This document shows, piece by piece, positions 51,820-60,635 of a DNA stretch of 64,000 nt. The notes under the pieces were generated by a model that was given only the letters and a program-made list of their open reading frames with translations, did not search any database and was not told the DNA's origin. The position numbers were made by a program, and so were the translations under genes. Origin of the DNA: JAXMAO01 sp046350375. GTDB taxonomy: Bacteria > Planctomycetota > Phycisphaerae > UBA1845 > UTPLA1. Location of the stretch: assembly GCA_046350375.1 (NCBI GenBank), contig JAXMAO010000002.1, positions 372,001-436,000 on the forward strand, read 5' to 3'. Every line of letters begins with the position of its first letter. The stretch's first letter is position 1.

Positions 51820-53427
51820 ATGACCCCCGCCATGAGCGACCCTGCCGCGGACGGCCGCGATTACTTTCGCTACTGCCCCGGCGAAGAGGCGATCAAGATC
51901 TCGAACGCCGTCTGTCGCGGCCGGCGGCGCTCGAATTTCCACAAGTGCAAAGGCTGCCAGTTCAACGACGACGAGCGCCTCGCCACCTCTCCCGGCGCGG
52001 CGCAGGGCGGATCCATGCCAACGACCGAATCAGCCGACGCCTTCGCGGGCGTCTTCAAGGCCTACGACGTGCGCGGCGTCGTGCCCGACCCGCTCTCCGA
52101 AACCGCCGCGTGGCGGATCGGCTATGCCACCGCCCAGTTCCTGCGCACCAAGCTCTCGGGCATGGACCTCGCGACGCCCAACGCCAAGTCCATCGTCGTC
52201 GGGCGCGATCATCGCCAGCACAGCCCGGCGCTGCAGGCGTCCTTCGTCGACGGCGTGCGCGCCAGCGGCCTGGACGTGATCGACATCGGCCTGATCGACA
52301 CCTCGCAGATCTACTTCGCCGTCAACCACCTGGCCGCCGCCGGGGGCGTGCAGACCACCGCCAGCCACAATCCGCCGCGCTACAACGGCTTCAAAATCTG
52401 CGCCGCCGGCGGCAAGCCGGTCGGGCAGGGCACGGGTCTGGAGAGCATCCGCGACATCGCCACGCGCATCCCCAAGCACCAGACCGGCACCACCGGCCGG
52501 CTGACGCAGCTCGACCTGTCCGAGCCTTACAAGGCCTTCGTCCGCGGCTTCCTGCACGATCGCCCGCGCCTGGCCCGGCCCATCAAGGTCGCGGTCGATG
52601 CCCTCAACGGCGTCGCCGGCAAATGGTTCCCGATTCTGTTCGGCGACGTGCCGGGCCTCACCACCGTGCCGCTCAACTTCGAGCACGACGGCAACTTCGT
52701 TCACGAGCCGAACCCGATGCTCGACGCCAACATCGCCGCGCTGCGCGACGCCGTGAAGCGCGAGCAGGCCGACTTCGGCGCCTGCTTCGACGGCGACGCC
52801 GACCGCTGCGTCTTCGTCGACGACAAGGCCAACGTGCTCCGCAGCGACCTGGTCACCGCCCTTCTGGCGCGCGTCTTTCTCCAGAAAAGCCCCGGCTCGG
52901 CCGTGGTCTTCGACCTGCGCTCCAGCCGCGTGGTGCGCGAGGAGATCGAGCGCGCCGGCGGCGTGGCGGTGCGGCAGCGCGTCGGTCACGCGTTCATGAA
53001 GAAGATCATGGCCGAGCGCCAGGGCGTGTTCGGCGGCGAGCTCTCCGGCCACTACTACTTCCGCGACAACTGGAACTGCGACTCGGGCGTGCTGGCGTTC
53101 ATCCACCTGCTCAACCTGGTCGCCGACGGCGATCGCGCCGTCAGCGAGCTCATCAAGCCGCTCCGCCGGCTGCACGGCTCGGGCGAGATCAACTTCGAAA
53201 ACCCCGCCGCCGACGCCACTATGGCCCAGCTTCAATCGACCTTTGCCGACGCCGAAATCGACCAGCTCGACGGCGTCACCGTGCAGTATCCGGCCTGGTG
53301 GTTCAACGTTCGTAAGAGCAACACCGAGCCGCTGCTGCGGCTCAACCTCGAGGCCGACACGAAGAAATTGCTGCGAGAGAAACTGGCCGAGCTGACCCCG
53401 CTGCTCGGCAAGCGCATCGCGCACTGA
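51820..53427 (+). CDS. Phosphomannomutase/phosphoglucomutase with an N-terminal four-cysteine segment
   Basis: Interconverts hexose 1- and 6-phosphates for sugar-nucleotide synthesis. It has 535 residues. The mutase domain (about 75-530) has FKAYDVRG, the phosphoserine loop TTASHNPPRYNGFK, the metal loop DGDADRCVFVD, GGELSGHYYF and the phosphate-binding RKSNTEPLLRLN. Ahead of it lie about 60 extra residues with four cysteines (19, 32, 43, 46: YCP, AVCRGRR, HKCKGCQFND) that look like a small metal site. ATGs at 51820 and 51832 are both possible; the cysteine segment is in frame with either. It is divergent from the diheme gene. Confidence 0.9.
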   Translation: MTPAMSDPAADGRDYFRYCPGEEAIKISNAVCRGRRRSNFHKCKGCQFNDDERLATSPGAAQGGSMPTTESADAFAGVFKAYDVRGVVPDPLSETAAWRIGYATAQFLRTKLSGMDLATPNAKSIVVGRDHRQHSPALQASFVDGVRASGLDVIDIGLIDTSQIYFAVNHLAAAGGVQTTASHNPPRYNGFKICAAGGKPVGQGTGLESIRDIATRIPKHQTGTTGRLTQLDLSEPYKAFVRGFLHDRPRLARPIKVAVDALNGVAGKWFPILFGDVPGLTTVPLNFEHDGNFVHEPNPMLDANIAALRDAVKREQADFGACFDGDADRCVFVDDKANVLRSDLVTALLARVFLQKSPGSAVVFDLRSSRVVREEIERAGGVAVRQRVGHAFMKKIMAERQGVFGGELSGHYYFRDNWNCDSGVLAFIHLLNLVADGDRAVSELIKPLRRLHGSGEINFENPAADATMAQLQSTFADAEIDQLDGVTVQYPAWWFNVRKSNTEPLLRLNLEADTKKLLREKLAELTPLLGKRIAH

Positions 53428-53442
53428 CCCGCGCGCGATCGG

Positions 53443-54228
53443 CTACGACATGGAACTTGAGCCGCCGCCCGGCGTCGGCAACCACAGCGTGAAGCGCGCC
53501 CCGCCGCCCGGCGCGTCGCCCGCCTCGATCCGCCCGCCCGACTCCTCCACCAGTTGCCGCGACACGGCCAGCCCCAGCCCCAGGCCGCGCCGCTCGGTCG
53601 GCCCGCCGCGCCGCTTGGTTGACACAAACGGTTCGAACAGCCGATCGCGAATCGCTTCGGGCAGTCCGGGTCCGCTGTCGCACACGTCCAGCCGAACGAA
53701 GCCGTCGGCCGGCTCGCGCGCCGTGATCGCCAGGCGCCCGCCCTGTTCGAGCAGCGCCTGCCGCGCGTTGACGATCAGGTTGTAGAGCACCTGCTGCACG
53801 GCCGCCGCGTGCACGCACACCTGCAGCGCCGCATCGACGTCGATTTCCAGCTCGATGCCGTCGCGCGACAGGTCGCGCGCCACGCAGTCCAGCGCGTCCG
53901 ACACCAGCGCGTGCAGCGCCACCGGCGCGGCCGGGCCGCTGCTCTCGGCCGAACTCATGTCGAGAATCTTGGCGCACAGCTCCGCGGCGCGCCGCGCGTG
54001 GCGAACCGTCCGCTCCAGCGCCGCGGCCATCTGCTCGGGGTCGCGCCCGCGCAGCGCCAACTGGGCATAGCCGAGCACCGGCGTCAGCAGGTTGTTGAAC
54101 TCGTGCGCGAGCACGGCGCTCATCGTGCCCAGCGCCGCCAGCTTCTGCAGGTGCGGCGTGATCGACCCGTCCGGCTGTACGGCGTCGGCGAACGAAGATA
54201 GATTGGGCGAACCCAGCGCGGCGTCCAT
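53443..54228 (-). CDS. Sensor-less histidine kinase (NtrB-like core)
   Basis: A 261-residue soluble protein made of only the kinase core. The phospho-acceptor box is VLAHEFNNLLTPVLGYAQLA (about residue 41), followed by the ATPase domain with N box LYNLIVNARQAL, G1 DVCDSGPGLPE, the F box LFEPFVSTK and G2 GLGLGLAVSRQLVEESGG. The HEFNN form of the H-box is shared with NtrB-like kinases. There is no input or membrane domain and no response regulator beside it, so it may take its signal from a partner. Convergent with the upstream mutase gene (15 bp gap). Confidence 0.88.
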   Translation of the reverse strand: MDAALGSPNLSSFADAVQPDGSITPHLQKLAALGTMSAVLAHEFNNLLTPVLGYAQLALRGRDPEQMAAALERTVRHARRAAELCAKILDMSSAESSGPAAPVALHALVSDALDCVARDLSRDGIELEIDVDAALQVCVHAAAVQQVLYNLIVNARQALLEQGGRLAITAREPADGFVRLDVCDSGPGLPEAIRDRLFEPFVSTKRRGGPTERRGLGLGLAVSRQLVEESGGRIEAGDAPGGGARFTLWLPTPGGGSSSMS

Positions 54229-54290
54229 GATCGGCGATGCGCCGATATCGGCAGCCGCGGCGCCGCGGCTTGACGCCGATGGGGCCGACG

Positions 54291-54560
54291 ATGGAGCTCT
54301 ACGCCAGACTGGACGCCCTGCTGACACTGGCCGGCGAGATCGGCGTGGAGGTCCGCCGCGAACCGATGGGCGGCGAAAGCGGCGGCGTGTGCGTCATGCG
54401 CGGACGGCGCGTGCTGTTTGTCGACACCGCCGCCGACCTGGAAACGCGCTACGAGAAAACGCTGGCCGGGCTGGCGCGCCTGCCCGAGCTGCAGAATCGC
54501 TTCCTGCCGCCCGAGGTCCGCGACGACCTCGACCGCGTCATTCGCGAGGCCGGTGCATGA
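54291..54560 (+). CDS. Small conserved-looking protein of unknown function
   Basis: An 89-residue soluble protein: LDALLTLAGEIGVEVRREPMGGESGGVCVMRGRRVLFVDTAADLETRYEKTLAGL and a charged C-terminal helix (PPEVRDDLDRVI). The alternation of strand and helix segments is that of a real small domain, but no family is recognised. Its stop overlaps the start of the following mutase gene (ATGA), so it is probably translated with it. An ATG at 54279 would add four residues. Confidence 0.7.
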   Translation: MELYARLDALLTLAGEIGVEVRREPMGGESGGVCVMRGRRVLFVDTAADLETRYEKTLAGLARLPELQNRFLPPEVRDDLDRVIREAGA

Positions 54561-55897
54561 GCCTGATGATGAGTATCTCCGGCGTCCGCGGCCTGATCGG
54601 CCGGACGATGACGCCCGTGCTGGCGGCCGAGCTGGGCCAGGCGTTCGGCGCGCACGTAGCGGCAGGGCGGGTTGTTGTGGGAAGAGATTCGCGCCCCAGC
54701 GGGCCGATGGTCCGCGATGCCGTCGTCGCCGGGCTGCTCGCCAGCGGCTGCGAGGTGATCGACCTGGGCGTCGCGTCGACGCCCGGCGTGGGGCTGATGG
54801 TGACCCGACTGGGCGCCGCGGGCGGGGTCGTCATCACCGCCAGCCACAACCCGATCGAGTGGAACGGCGTGAAGTTCATCACCGCGCGCGGCTGCGCCCC
54901 GGCGCCGGACGAGGCGCAGCGCATTCTCGATCGCTACCACGCGAAACGGTTCGAGCTGCGCCCGGTCGAGGCGCTGCGCACCGCGCGCAGCGACGACTCG
55001 ACGCACGCCGAGCACGTCGCCGCCGTGCGGACCCAGGTGAACGTCGACGCCATCCGCCGGCGCAAGTTCCGCGTCGTGCTCGACAGCGTCAACGGCGCCG
55101 GCGGCGAAGAGGGACGGCGCCTGCTCGAACAGCTCGGGTGCAGCATCGAACACTTGAACGGCGAGCCGACCGGCCGGTTCGCCCACACCCCCGAGCCGAT
55201 CGCCGAGAACCTGACCGGGCTGTGCGACGCCGTGCGCCGCGGCAGCGCCGAGATCGGCTTCGCGCAGGACCCGGACGCCGACCGGCTGGCGCTGGTCGAC
55301 GAGCGCGGTCAGTACATCGGCGAAGAGTTCACCCTGGCGCTGGCGGCGCGGCGCGTCTTCGCGCGGCGGCCGGGCGCGGCGGCGGCGAATCTCTCCACCT
55401 CGCGGATGATCGACGACCTCGCGGCCGCGGCGGGCGGCGACTGTCGTGTGGTCCGCACGCCGGTCGGCGAGGCGCACGTCGTGCAGGCCATGCTCCGCGA
55501 GCAGTGCGTGATCGGCGGCGAGGGCAACGGCGGCGTCATCCTGCCGCAGGTCGGGCTCATCCGGAACAGCCTGGTGGCGATGGCGCTGGTCCTCGACCTG
55601 CTGGCCGACAGCGGCGGAACGCTCTCGGCCGCGGTCGCCGCGCTGCCGCGCTATGCGATGGTGAAGCGAAAGTTCGAGCTGCCCGCCGATGCCATCCGCG
55701 CCTGGCTCGAACGCGCCCGCGCCCAACTGACCGACGGCCGCGTCAACGCCGCCGACGGACTGCGGATCGACTGGTCCGCCGGCTGGGTCCATCTCCGCGC
55801 GTCCAACACCGAGCCGATCGCCCGCGCCATCGCCGAGGCGGCCGACGCCGCGACGGCGGAACGGCTGATCGAGCGCGTCGCGGCGCTGCGTTCGTAG
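54557..55897 (+). CDS. Phosphoglucosamine mutase-type phosphohexomutase
   Basis: A 446-residue alpha-D-phosphohexomutase. Motifs are SISGVRGLIG, the phosphoserine loop VVITASHNPIEWNGVK, the metal loop QDPDADRLALVDERG, and GGEGNGGVILPQ in the sugar-binding loop. The final phosphate site is RASNTEPIARAIAEA. The family is GlmM/archaeal phosphoglucosamine mutase-like rather than the phosphomannomutase at 51820; without other evidence the exact sugar is a guess. Coupled by four bases to the small gene upstream. Confidence 0.88.
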   Translation: MSLMMSISGVRGLIGRTMTPVLAAELGQAFGAHVAAGRVVVGRDSRPSGPMVRDAVVAGLLASGCEVIDLGVASTPGVGLMVTRLGAAGGVVITASHNPIEWNGVKFITARGCAPAPDEAQRILDRYHAKRFELRPVEALRTARSDDSTHAEHVAAVRTQVNVDAIRRRKFRVVLDSVNGAGGEEGRRLLEQLGCSIEHLNGEPTGRFAHTPEPIAENLTGLCDAVRRGSAEIGFAQDPDADRLALVDERGQYIGEEFTLALAARRVFARRPGAAAANLSTSRMIDDLAAAAGGDCRVVRTPVGEAHVVQAMLREQCVIGGEGNGGVILPQVGLIRNSLVAMALVLDLLADSGGTLSAAVAALPRYAMVKRKFELPADAIRAWLERARAQLTDGRVNAADGLRIDWSAGWVHLRASNTEPIARAIAEAADAATAERLIERVAALRS

Positions 55898-56074
55898 GGC
55901 AAATCCTGCCGGGGGCCGGCGGAAATCGATTTCCGCCATCGATTATTGGACCCACACACCCGGTCGCGCGCATCCCGCGCTTTCGCACCGGCCGCGGGAC
56001 CGTCGATAACCATTTGGAGTTTCTACGGATAGCGGTGCGCCCAGTGTGCGCCGCGGGAGCCTGGCCACACTCGT

Positions 56075-57274
56075 ATGCCCGCAGTCGACTACCTGCCCCG
56101 ACGATCCATCGCCGCGCCACCGAGGCGACCCACAGCGCCCAGTCGCCCGCAGACGTGGCTGACAATTTGCCATCCGGTATGGCAATTTGGCTATGGCGGC
56201 CTCGAACGGCAACTCGCCCAGCAGGCGCCGCGCCTGGCCGACGCCGGCATCGAGAGCGTGCTGGTCATTCGCTCCGACGGATGCGAGCCACAGCAGCCGG
56301 CGCCGCTGGCGGCGCGCGTCATCACCGAGCCCGCGGCGGCCGGGCATCGCTGGGCCGACGTGCTCGCCGGCCACCTGCGCGAAACGCGCGCCGACCTGCT
56401 GCACCTGCGCGGGCTGGCGATGCTGTCGGACGGCGTGGCGGCGGCGCGGCTGGCGGGCGGCGTGCCGGTGATCTTCGGCTTTCACGGGCTGGAGCGGGCC
56501 GGCGCACGGCTCGGCTGGTTCCGCAAGCGCGGCGTGCGCGCGGCGCTGCGGCAGTGCGCTGCGCGGCTGGCGGTCAGCGGGGCGGCGCGCGATTGGATCG
56601 CCGATCAGGCCGGGCTGGCGCGCGACGAGTTCGAGATCATCCCCAACGGCGTCGACACCGAGTGGTTCGCGCCGACCGCCGAAAAGGCCGCGGTTCGCCA
56701 GCGGCTCGGCCTGCCGGTCGATCGGCTGATCGTGCTGTGCGTCGGCAACATCAAGCCGATCAAGGGACACGCGGTGCTGTTCCGGGCGCTGGCATCGCTG
56801 GGCGGTGCGGCGGCGGACATCACGACCGTGCTGGTGGGGCACGACTATGACCCGCGCGGCACGACGGCGGCGCTGGCGGCGGCGGCCGGGCACGACGTGC
56901 GCCGCGTCGGGCTGCAACCCGACGTGCGACCGTGGTATTCCGCGGCGGACCTGGTCGTCCTGCCGTCGCTGTGGGAGGGACTTTCCAACGCATTGCTCGA
57001 AGCGCTGGCGTGCGGCCTGCCGGTCGTGGCGACGCGCGTCGGCGGCACGACCGAGGTGATCCGCGACGGCGATACCGGCCGACTGGTCGAGCCAGGCGAC
57101 GCGGCGGCGCTGGCGGCGGCGCTGCGCGATCTGATCGCCGACGCGCCGCGGCGGGCGGCGCTGGGTCAGCGGGCGCGGCAGGCGGCGCTGCGCGACTGGC
57201 GAATCGAGGGAACGACGCAACGGCTCGCGGCGCTATATGCCCGCGTGGCCCGCGGGACGGAGGCCAGCGAATGA
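56075..57274 (+). CDS. Glycosyltransferase family 4 protein
   Basis: A 399-residue GT-B retaining transferase. The N-terminal half has HPVWQFGYGGLERQLAQQAPRLADAGIE; the linker EIIPNGVDTEWFAP and VLCVGNIKPIKGHAVLFRAL mark the donor half; the EX7E-type region reads LPSLWEGLSNALLEALACGLPVVATRVGG. Its stop overlaps the start of the ABC permease gene (ATGA), so it belongs to the polysaccharide-export operon ending at 59366. Sugar not known. Confidence 0.92.
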   Translation: MPAVDYLPRRSIAAPPRRPTAPSRPQTWLTICHPVWQFGYGGLERQLAQQAPRLADAGIESVLVIRSDGCEPQQPAPLAARVITEPAAAGHRWADVLAGHLRETRADLLHLRGLAMLSDGVAAARLAGGVPVIFGFHGLERAGARLGWFRKRGVRAALRQCAARLAVSGAARDWIADQAGLARDEFEIIPNGVDTEWFAPTAEKAAVRQRLGLPVDRLIVLCVGNIKPIKGHAVLFRALASLGGAAADITTVLVGHDYDPRGTTAALAAAAGHDVRRVGLQPDVRPWYSAADLVVLPSLWEGLSNALLEALACGLPVVATRVGGTTEVIRDGDTGRLVEPGDAAALAAALRDLIADAPRRAALGQRARQAALRDWRIEGTTQRLAALYARVARGTEASE

Positions 57275-58089
57275 CCGGCCGATTGCGCGCGGTGGCGATT
57301 TATCGCGGGCTGCTGTGGATGCTGGTATGGCGCGACCTGCGGGTGCGCTACAAGCACGCGGCGCTGGGCGCGGCCTGGGCCGTGGTTCCGCCGCTGCTGA
57401 CGATGGCGGTCTTTGCGGTGGTGTTTCGCCAGGCGCTGGGGCTGGAGGACGACGCGCTGACCGGGCAGGTCAGCGCGCCCTACCCGGTGTTCGCGCTGAC
57501 CGGCGTGCTGGCGTGGAATTATTTCGCCTCGTCGCTCACCGGCGCAGTCACGTCGCTGGTCGCCAATCGCCCGCTGCTGACCAAGATTCAGTTCCCGCGC
57601 GAGGTCTTCCCGTTCGCGGCCGTGGGCGGAGCGCTGATCGACCTGTTCGTCGCCGGCGCGGCGTTCGCCGGAATCGTCGCCTGGTATCACTTCACCACCG
57701 GCTGGCGCTTCCACTTTCACTGGACGCTGCTGTTCGTGCCGGTGGTGCTGCTGGTGCAGTCGATGCTGACGGCCGGGCTGGCGCTGCTCTCGGCGATGGG
57801 CAACCTTTTCTATCGCGACGTCGGGTTCATCCTGCGGTCGATCCTGCCGCTGTGGATGTTCGTGACCAACGTCGTCTATGACCTGCGCACCGCCGGGCCG
57901 CGCTGGGGCAGCGTACTGTCGCTCAACCCGCTGACGCCGATCATCTCGGCCTATCGCGACTGCCTGTTTGCCGGGCGACTGCCGCAGTGGGGGATGTTCT
58001 CCTACGCCGCGGGCGTGTCGCTGCTCCTGCTGGCCGGGGCGTGGGCGTGGTTCCACGTCCGCCAGGCCGAGTTCGCGGAGAACGTGTGA
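57271..58089 (+). CDS. ABC-2 type polysaccharide export permease (Wzm-like)
   Basis: A 272-residue inner-membrane protein with about six transmembrane helices. WRDLRVRYKHAALGAAWAVVPPLLTM and PREVFPFAAV are signatures of the O-antigen/teichoic acid export permeases of the ABC-2 class. It begins within the stop of the GT4 gene and its own stop overlaps the GTG of the ATPase gene, so the three genes are translationally coupled. With the partner ATPase it would flip undecaprenyl-linked polysaccharide to the periplasm. Confidence 0.92.
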   Translation: MTGRLRAVAIYRGLLWMLVWRDLRVRYKHAALGAAWAVVPPLLTMAVFAVVFRQALGLEDDALTGQVSAPYPVFALTGVLAWNYFASSLTGAVTSLVANRPLLTKIQFPREVFPFAAVGGALIDLFVAGAAFAGIVAWYHFTTGWRFHFHWTLLFVPVVLLVQSMLTAGLALLSAMGNLFYRDVGFILRSILPLWMFVTNVVYDLRTAGPRWGSVLSLNPLTPIISAYRDCLFAGRLPQWGMFSYAAGVSLLLLAGAWAWFHVRQAEFAENV

Positions 58090-59366
58090 CCGACGTGCTG
58101 CCCATCCAGGCGACCGCGGTGTCGAAGCGCTTCCGGCGCGGGCGACGGCCCGACTCGCTGCGCGACTGGATGGCGGGGCTGCTGCGCCGCCGGCCGGCGC
58201 GCGGCCCGGCCCACGACACCTTCTGGGCCGTCCGCGAGGTCAGCTTCGCCGTCCGCCGCGGACAGGCCTTCGGCATCATCGGCCCGAACGGCGCCGGCAA
58301 GAGCACGCTGCTGAAGCTGCTGGCGGGCATCCTGCCGCCCACGTCGGGCGCGCTGTCGGTCCGCGGCCGGCTCTCGGCGCTGATCGAGCTGGGCGCAGGC
58401 TTTCACCCCGACCTGACCGGGCGCGAGAACATCCAGCTCAACGCGGCCATCCTCGGCATGACCCGGGCCGAGCTGCGCGCGCGGTTCGACGCCATCGTCG
58501 AATTCGCCGGCGTCGAAGAGTTTCTCGATACCCCCATCAAGCACTACTCGAGCGGCATGCACGCCCGGCTGGGTTTCTCGATCGCCGCCCACGTCGCGCC
58601 GGACGTGCTGCTGGTCGACGAGGTGCTGTCGGTCGGGGACCGCGTCTTCCGGCAGCGCTGCATGGATCGGATGCGCGAGTTTCTGCGCAACGGCACCGCG
58701 GTGGTGTTCGTCTCGCACGACCTGGGCACGGTCGCCACCTTCTGCGACGAGGCGCTGCTCCTGGTTGCCGGAACGCCGCGTTTCCTCGGCCCCGCCGGCC
58801 AGGCGGTGGCGCGCTACCAGGAGGCGGCCGGCGCCGGACGCAGCGAGTCGCAGACCGACCCACGGGCCGCCGTGGCCATCGGCGCGGTGCGCGTCATGGA
58901 CGCGGCGGGCCGGCCGTGCGCGTGCGCCGCGCCCGGCAGCCTGCTGGCGATCGAATTCGACGCGACGTTCCGCGCGGCCATGCGCCGGCCGTCGTTCGGG
59001 CTGTCGCTGACGCGCGTCGGCGACAACCTGTGCGTCTTCGAGACCAGCAGCACGCGGCTGCACGTCGACGAGCTGGACGAGACGCAGCCCGCGGCGGCCG
59101 GCGCGACGCGCCAGGTGCGCTACGAGCTGTCGCTCAACGTGCAGCCGGGCGAATACGCCATCGGCGTGCACGTCCGCGAGCGCGACGGCGTTGAGTATGG
59201 GGCGTGGGTGGAACAGGCGGCCCGCGTGCTGGTGATCGGCCCGGCGCAGTGCGGCGGCGTGGCGCACCTGGCGCCGCAGGTCATCGTCAGCGGCGCGCCG
59301 GAGATGCCGACCGCGCGCGGATCGGCCACGGTCTCGGCGGCGGCCCCGCCCGGCGCCGCGCGATAG
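58086..59366 (+). CDS. ABC transporter ATPase for polysaccharide export (Wzt-like)
   Basis: A 426-residue protein with a GTG start overlapping the permease stop (GTGA). The nucleotide-binding domain has Walker A GPNGAGKST (about 67-75), HPDLTGRENIQLN, the signature HYSSGMHARLGF, Walker B VLLVDEVLSVGD and the switch His in VFVSHDL. After about residue 250 a C-terminal Wzt-type beta-sandwich (VRVMDAAGRPC, LAIEFDATF, GLSLTRVGDNLCVFETSS, ELSLNVQPGEYAIGVHV) would recognise the polysaccharide's terminal modification. Confidence 0.93.
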   Translation: MTDVLPIQATAVSKRFRRGRRPDSLRDWMAGLLRRRPARGPAHDTFWAVREVSFAVRRGQAFGIIGPNGAGKSTLLKLLAGILPPTSGALSVRGRLSALIELGAGFHPDLTGRENIQLNAAILGMTRAELRARFDAIVEFAGVEEFLDTPIKHYSSGMHARLGFSIAAHVAPDVLLVDEVLSVGDRVFRQRCMDRMREFLRNGTAVVFVSHDLGTVATFCDEALLLVAGTPRFLGPAGQAVARYQEAAGAGRSESQTDPRAAVAIGAVRVMDAAGRPCACAAPGSLLAIEFDATFRAAMRRPSFGLSLTRVGDNLCVFETSSTRLHVDELDETQPAAAGATRQVRYELSLNVQPGEYAIGVHVRERDGVEYGAWVEQAARVLVIGPAQCGGVAHLAPQVIVSGAPEMPTARGSATVSAAAPPGAAR

Positions 59367-59406
59367 CTTCACACTCTCACACGCGACTAACGCAGGGTCG
59401 GCGGCG

Positions 59407-60543
59407 CTACGGCACCGTGACGGCAAACGTCTGTCCGGCCGCGTAGACCTGAATCTCGTCGCCGGCCTGGCCCACGATGTTGGTGAGGAACGAGCCGTCG
59501 GGGTTGGACGTGCCGGTGCGCGAGCGGCTGCGCGTCACGTTGGCGACTTCGTAGTCGACCGAGCCGGCCAGCGCGCCCGCCCCGCCCGAGACCCTGACGT
59601 TGCCGCCGCAGTTGCGGATGTCGTTGACCTCGGCGGCGGTCATGCCGACGAGATAGGCGGAGTCGACCGCGGGGAACGACTCGAACGAGCGCAGGAAGTC
59701 GGCCAGCGTGTCGACGATGCCCACTTCCTGCGACAGCAGGTCTTCGTCGCTGTCGGGGTTCACGACGCGCTGGAAGAGAAACGTGGGCAGCACAAAGCGC
59801 GTGTGGGCGGGAATCATCATGTTCATGCCGTAATCGAGCACGATGCTGTCGTGGTCTTTCTCGGTGTCTTTCGTGCCGCAGAAGAAGGCGGCCACGGTCG
59901 GGTCCGAGGCGAACTGCTGCCCGTTGATCCACCACAGGTCGCCTTCGCCGAGCAGCGTGTCGCCGGTCGACGATGCGAAGACCTCGTCGTTGCTGTCTTC
60001 GTCGGAGCCGAGGTTGCCGCGGTTTTCCGACTCGACCACCAGGTCGGCGTCGGACGTATTCTCGAAGATGTCGAGCCAGCGGCAGAAGCCGTGCGTGGGC
60101 GAGATGTAGATCTTCCGGGTGATCGAGAGCCCGCCTTCCTGCGCATAGGGGCCGATGACGATTTCGCGATCGTCTTCGAGCAGCGCGTTCATGCTGGGCG
60201 GCTCGAACTCGTGCTCCGAGAAGCCGTGCACGCGCAGCTCGATGACCATGAACTGATCGAACGCGTCGGGAAATCCGGCGATGCCGCCGTCGGTGACGTG
60301 ACCGTCGTCCTCGATGTCCCAGCGAAAGCCCAGGCCGTCGGTGAAGTCGGTCGCCAGCGGGAAGGTGATGGGCGTGGTCGCGTCGGGCGGATCGGTGGCG
60401 ACGATCCGCTCGGCGAAGATCGGCCCGACGCCGATTCCAAGCGGCAGCGAGAGGAACCCGCAGCCCGCCAGCGCGCCGGCGGCCGCGCTCAGCAGAAACA
60501 CCTGCGTGCATCGATACCGGAAGCGAACGTGGCGCCGCGTCAT
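59407..60543 (-). CDS. Exported lipoprotein, function unknown
   Basis: A 378-residue protein with a signal peptide and lipobox LAGC (Cys28); CGGAGAA precedes the ATG. The mature sequence is acidic and beta-rich, with WDIEDDGHVTDGG, SEHEFEPPSMNALL, RWLDIFENTSDADLVVESENRGNLGSDED and a C-terminal Ig-like stretch (GAGALAGSVDYEVANVTRSRSRTGTSNPDG). It is probably a surface or periplasmic protein; no enzyme motif is visible. Lies 92 bp downstream of another lipoprotein gene on the same strand. Confidence 0.72.
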   Translation of the reverse strand: MTRRHVRFRYRCTQVFLLSAAAGALAGCGFLSLPLGIGVGPIFAERIVATDPPDATTPITFPLATDFTDGLGFRWDIEDDGHVTDGGIAGFPDAFDQFMVIELRVHGFSEHEFEPPSMNALLEDDREIVIGPYAQEGGLSITRKIYISPTHGFCRWLDIFENTSDADLVVESENRGNLGSDEDSNDEVFASSTGDTLLGEGDLWWINGQQFASDPTVAAFFCGTKDTEKDHDSIVLDYGMNMMIPAHTRFVLPTFLFQRVVNPDSDEDLLSQEVGIVDTLADFLRSFESFPAVDSAYLVGMTAAEVNDIRNCGGNVRVSGGAGALAGSVDYEVANVTRSRSRTGTSNPDGSFLTNIVGQAGDEIQVYAAGQTFAVTVP

Positions 60544-60635
60544 CGCAATTCTCCGCGATAATGTATGAGTAATAGCGCGAGGCATCCCAGCCTAGCCGCG
60601 CACCCCACGCGGATCAAGTCGATCGAGCGACTCGG

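Noticed and set aside
49088..51823. A 911-codon rightward open frame
   Set aside because: Antisense to the diheme propeller gene, no motifs and Arg/Val-rich composition; the leftward gene has signal peptide, haem motifs and a ribosome site.
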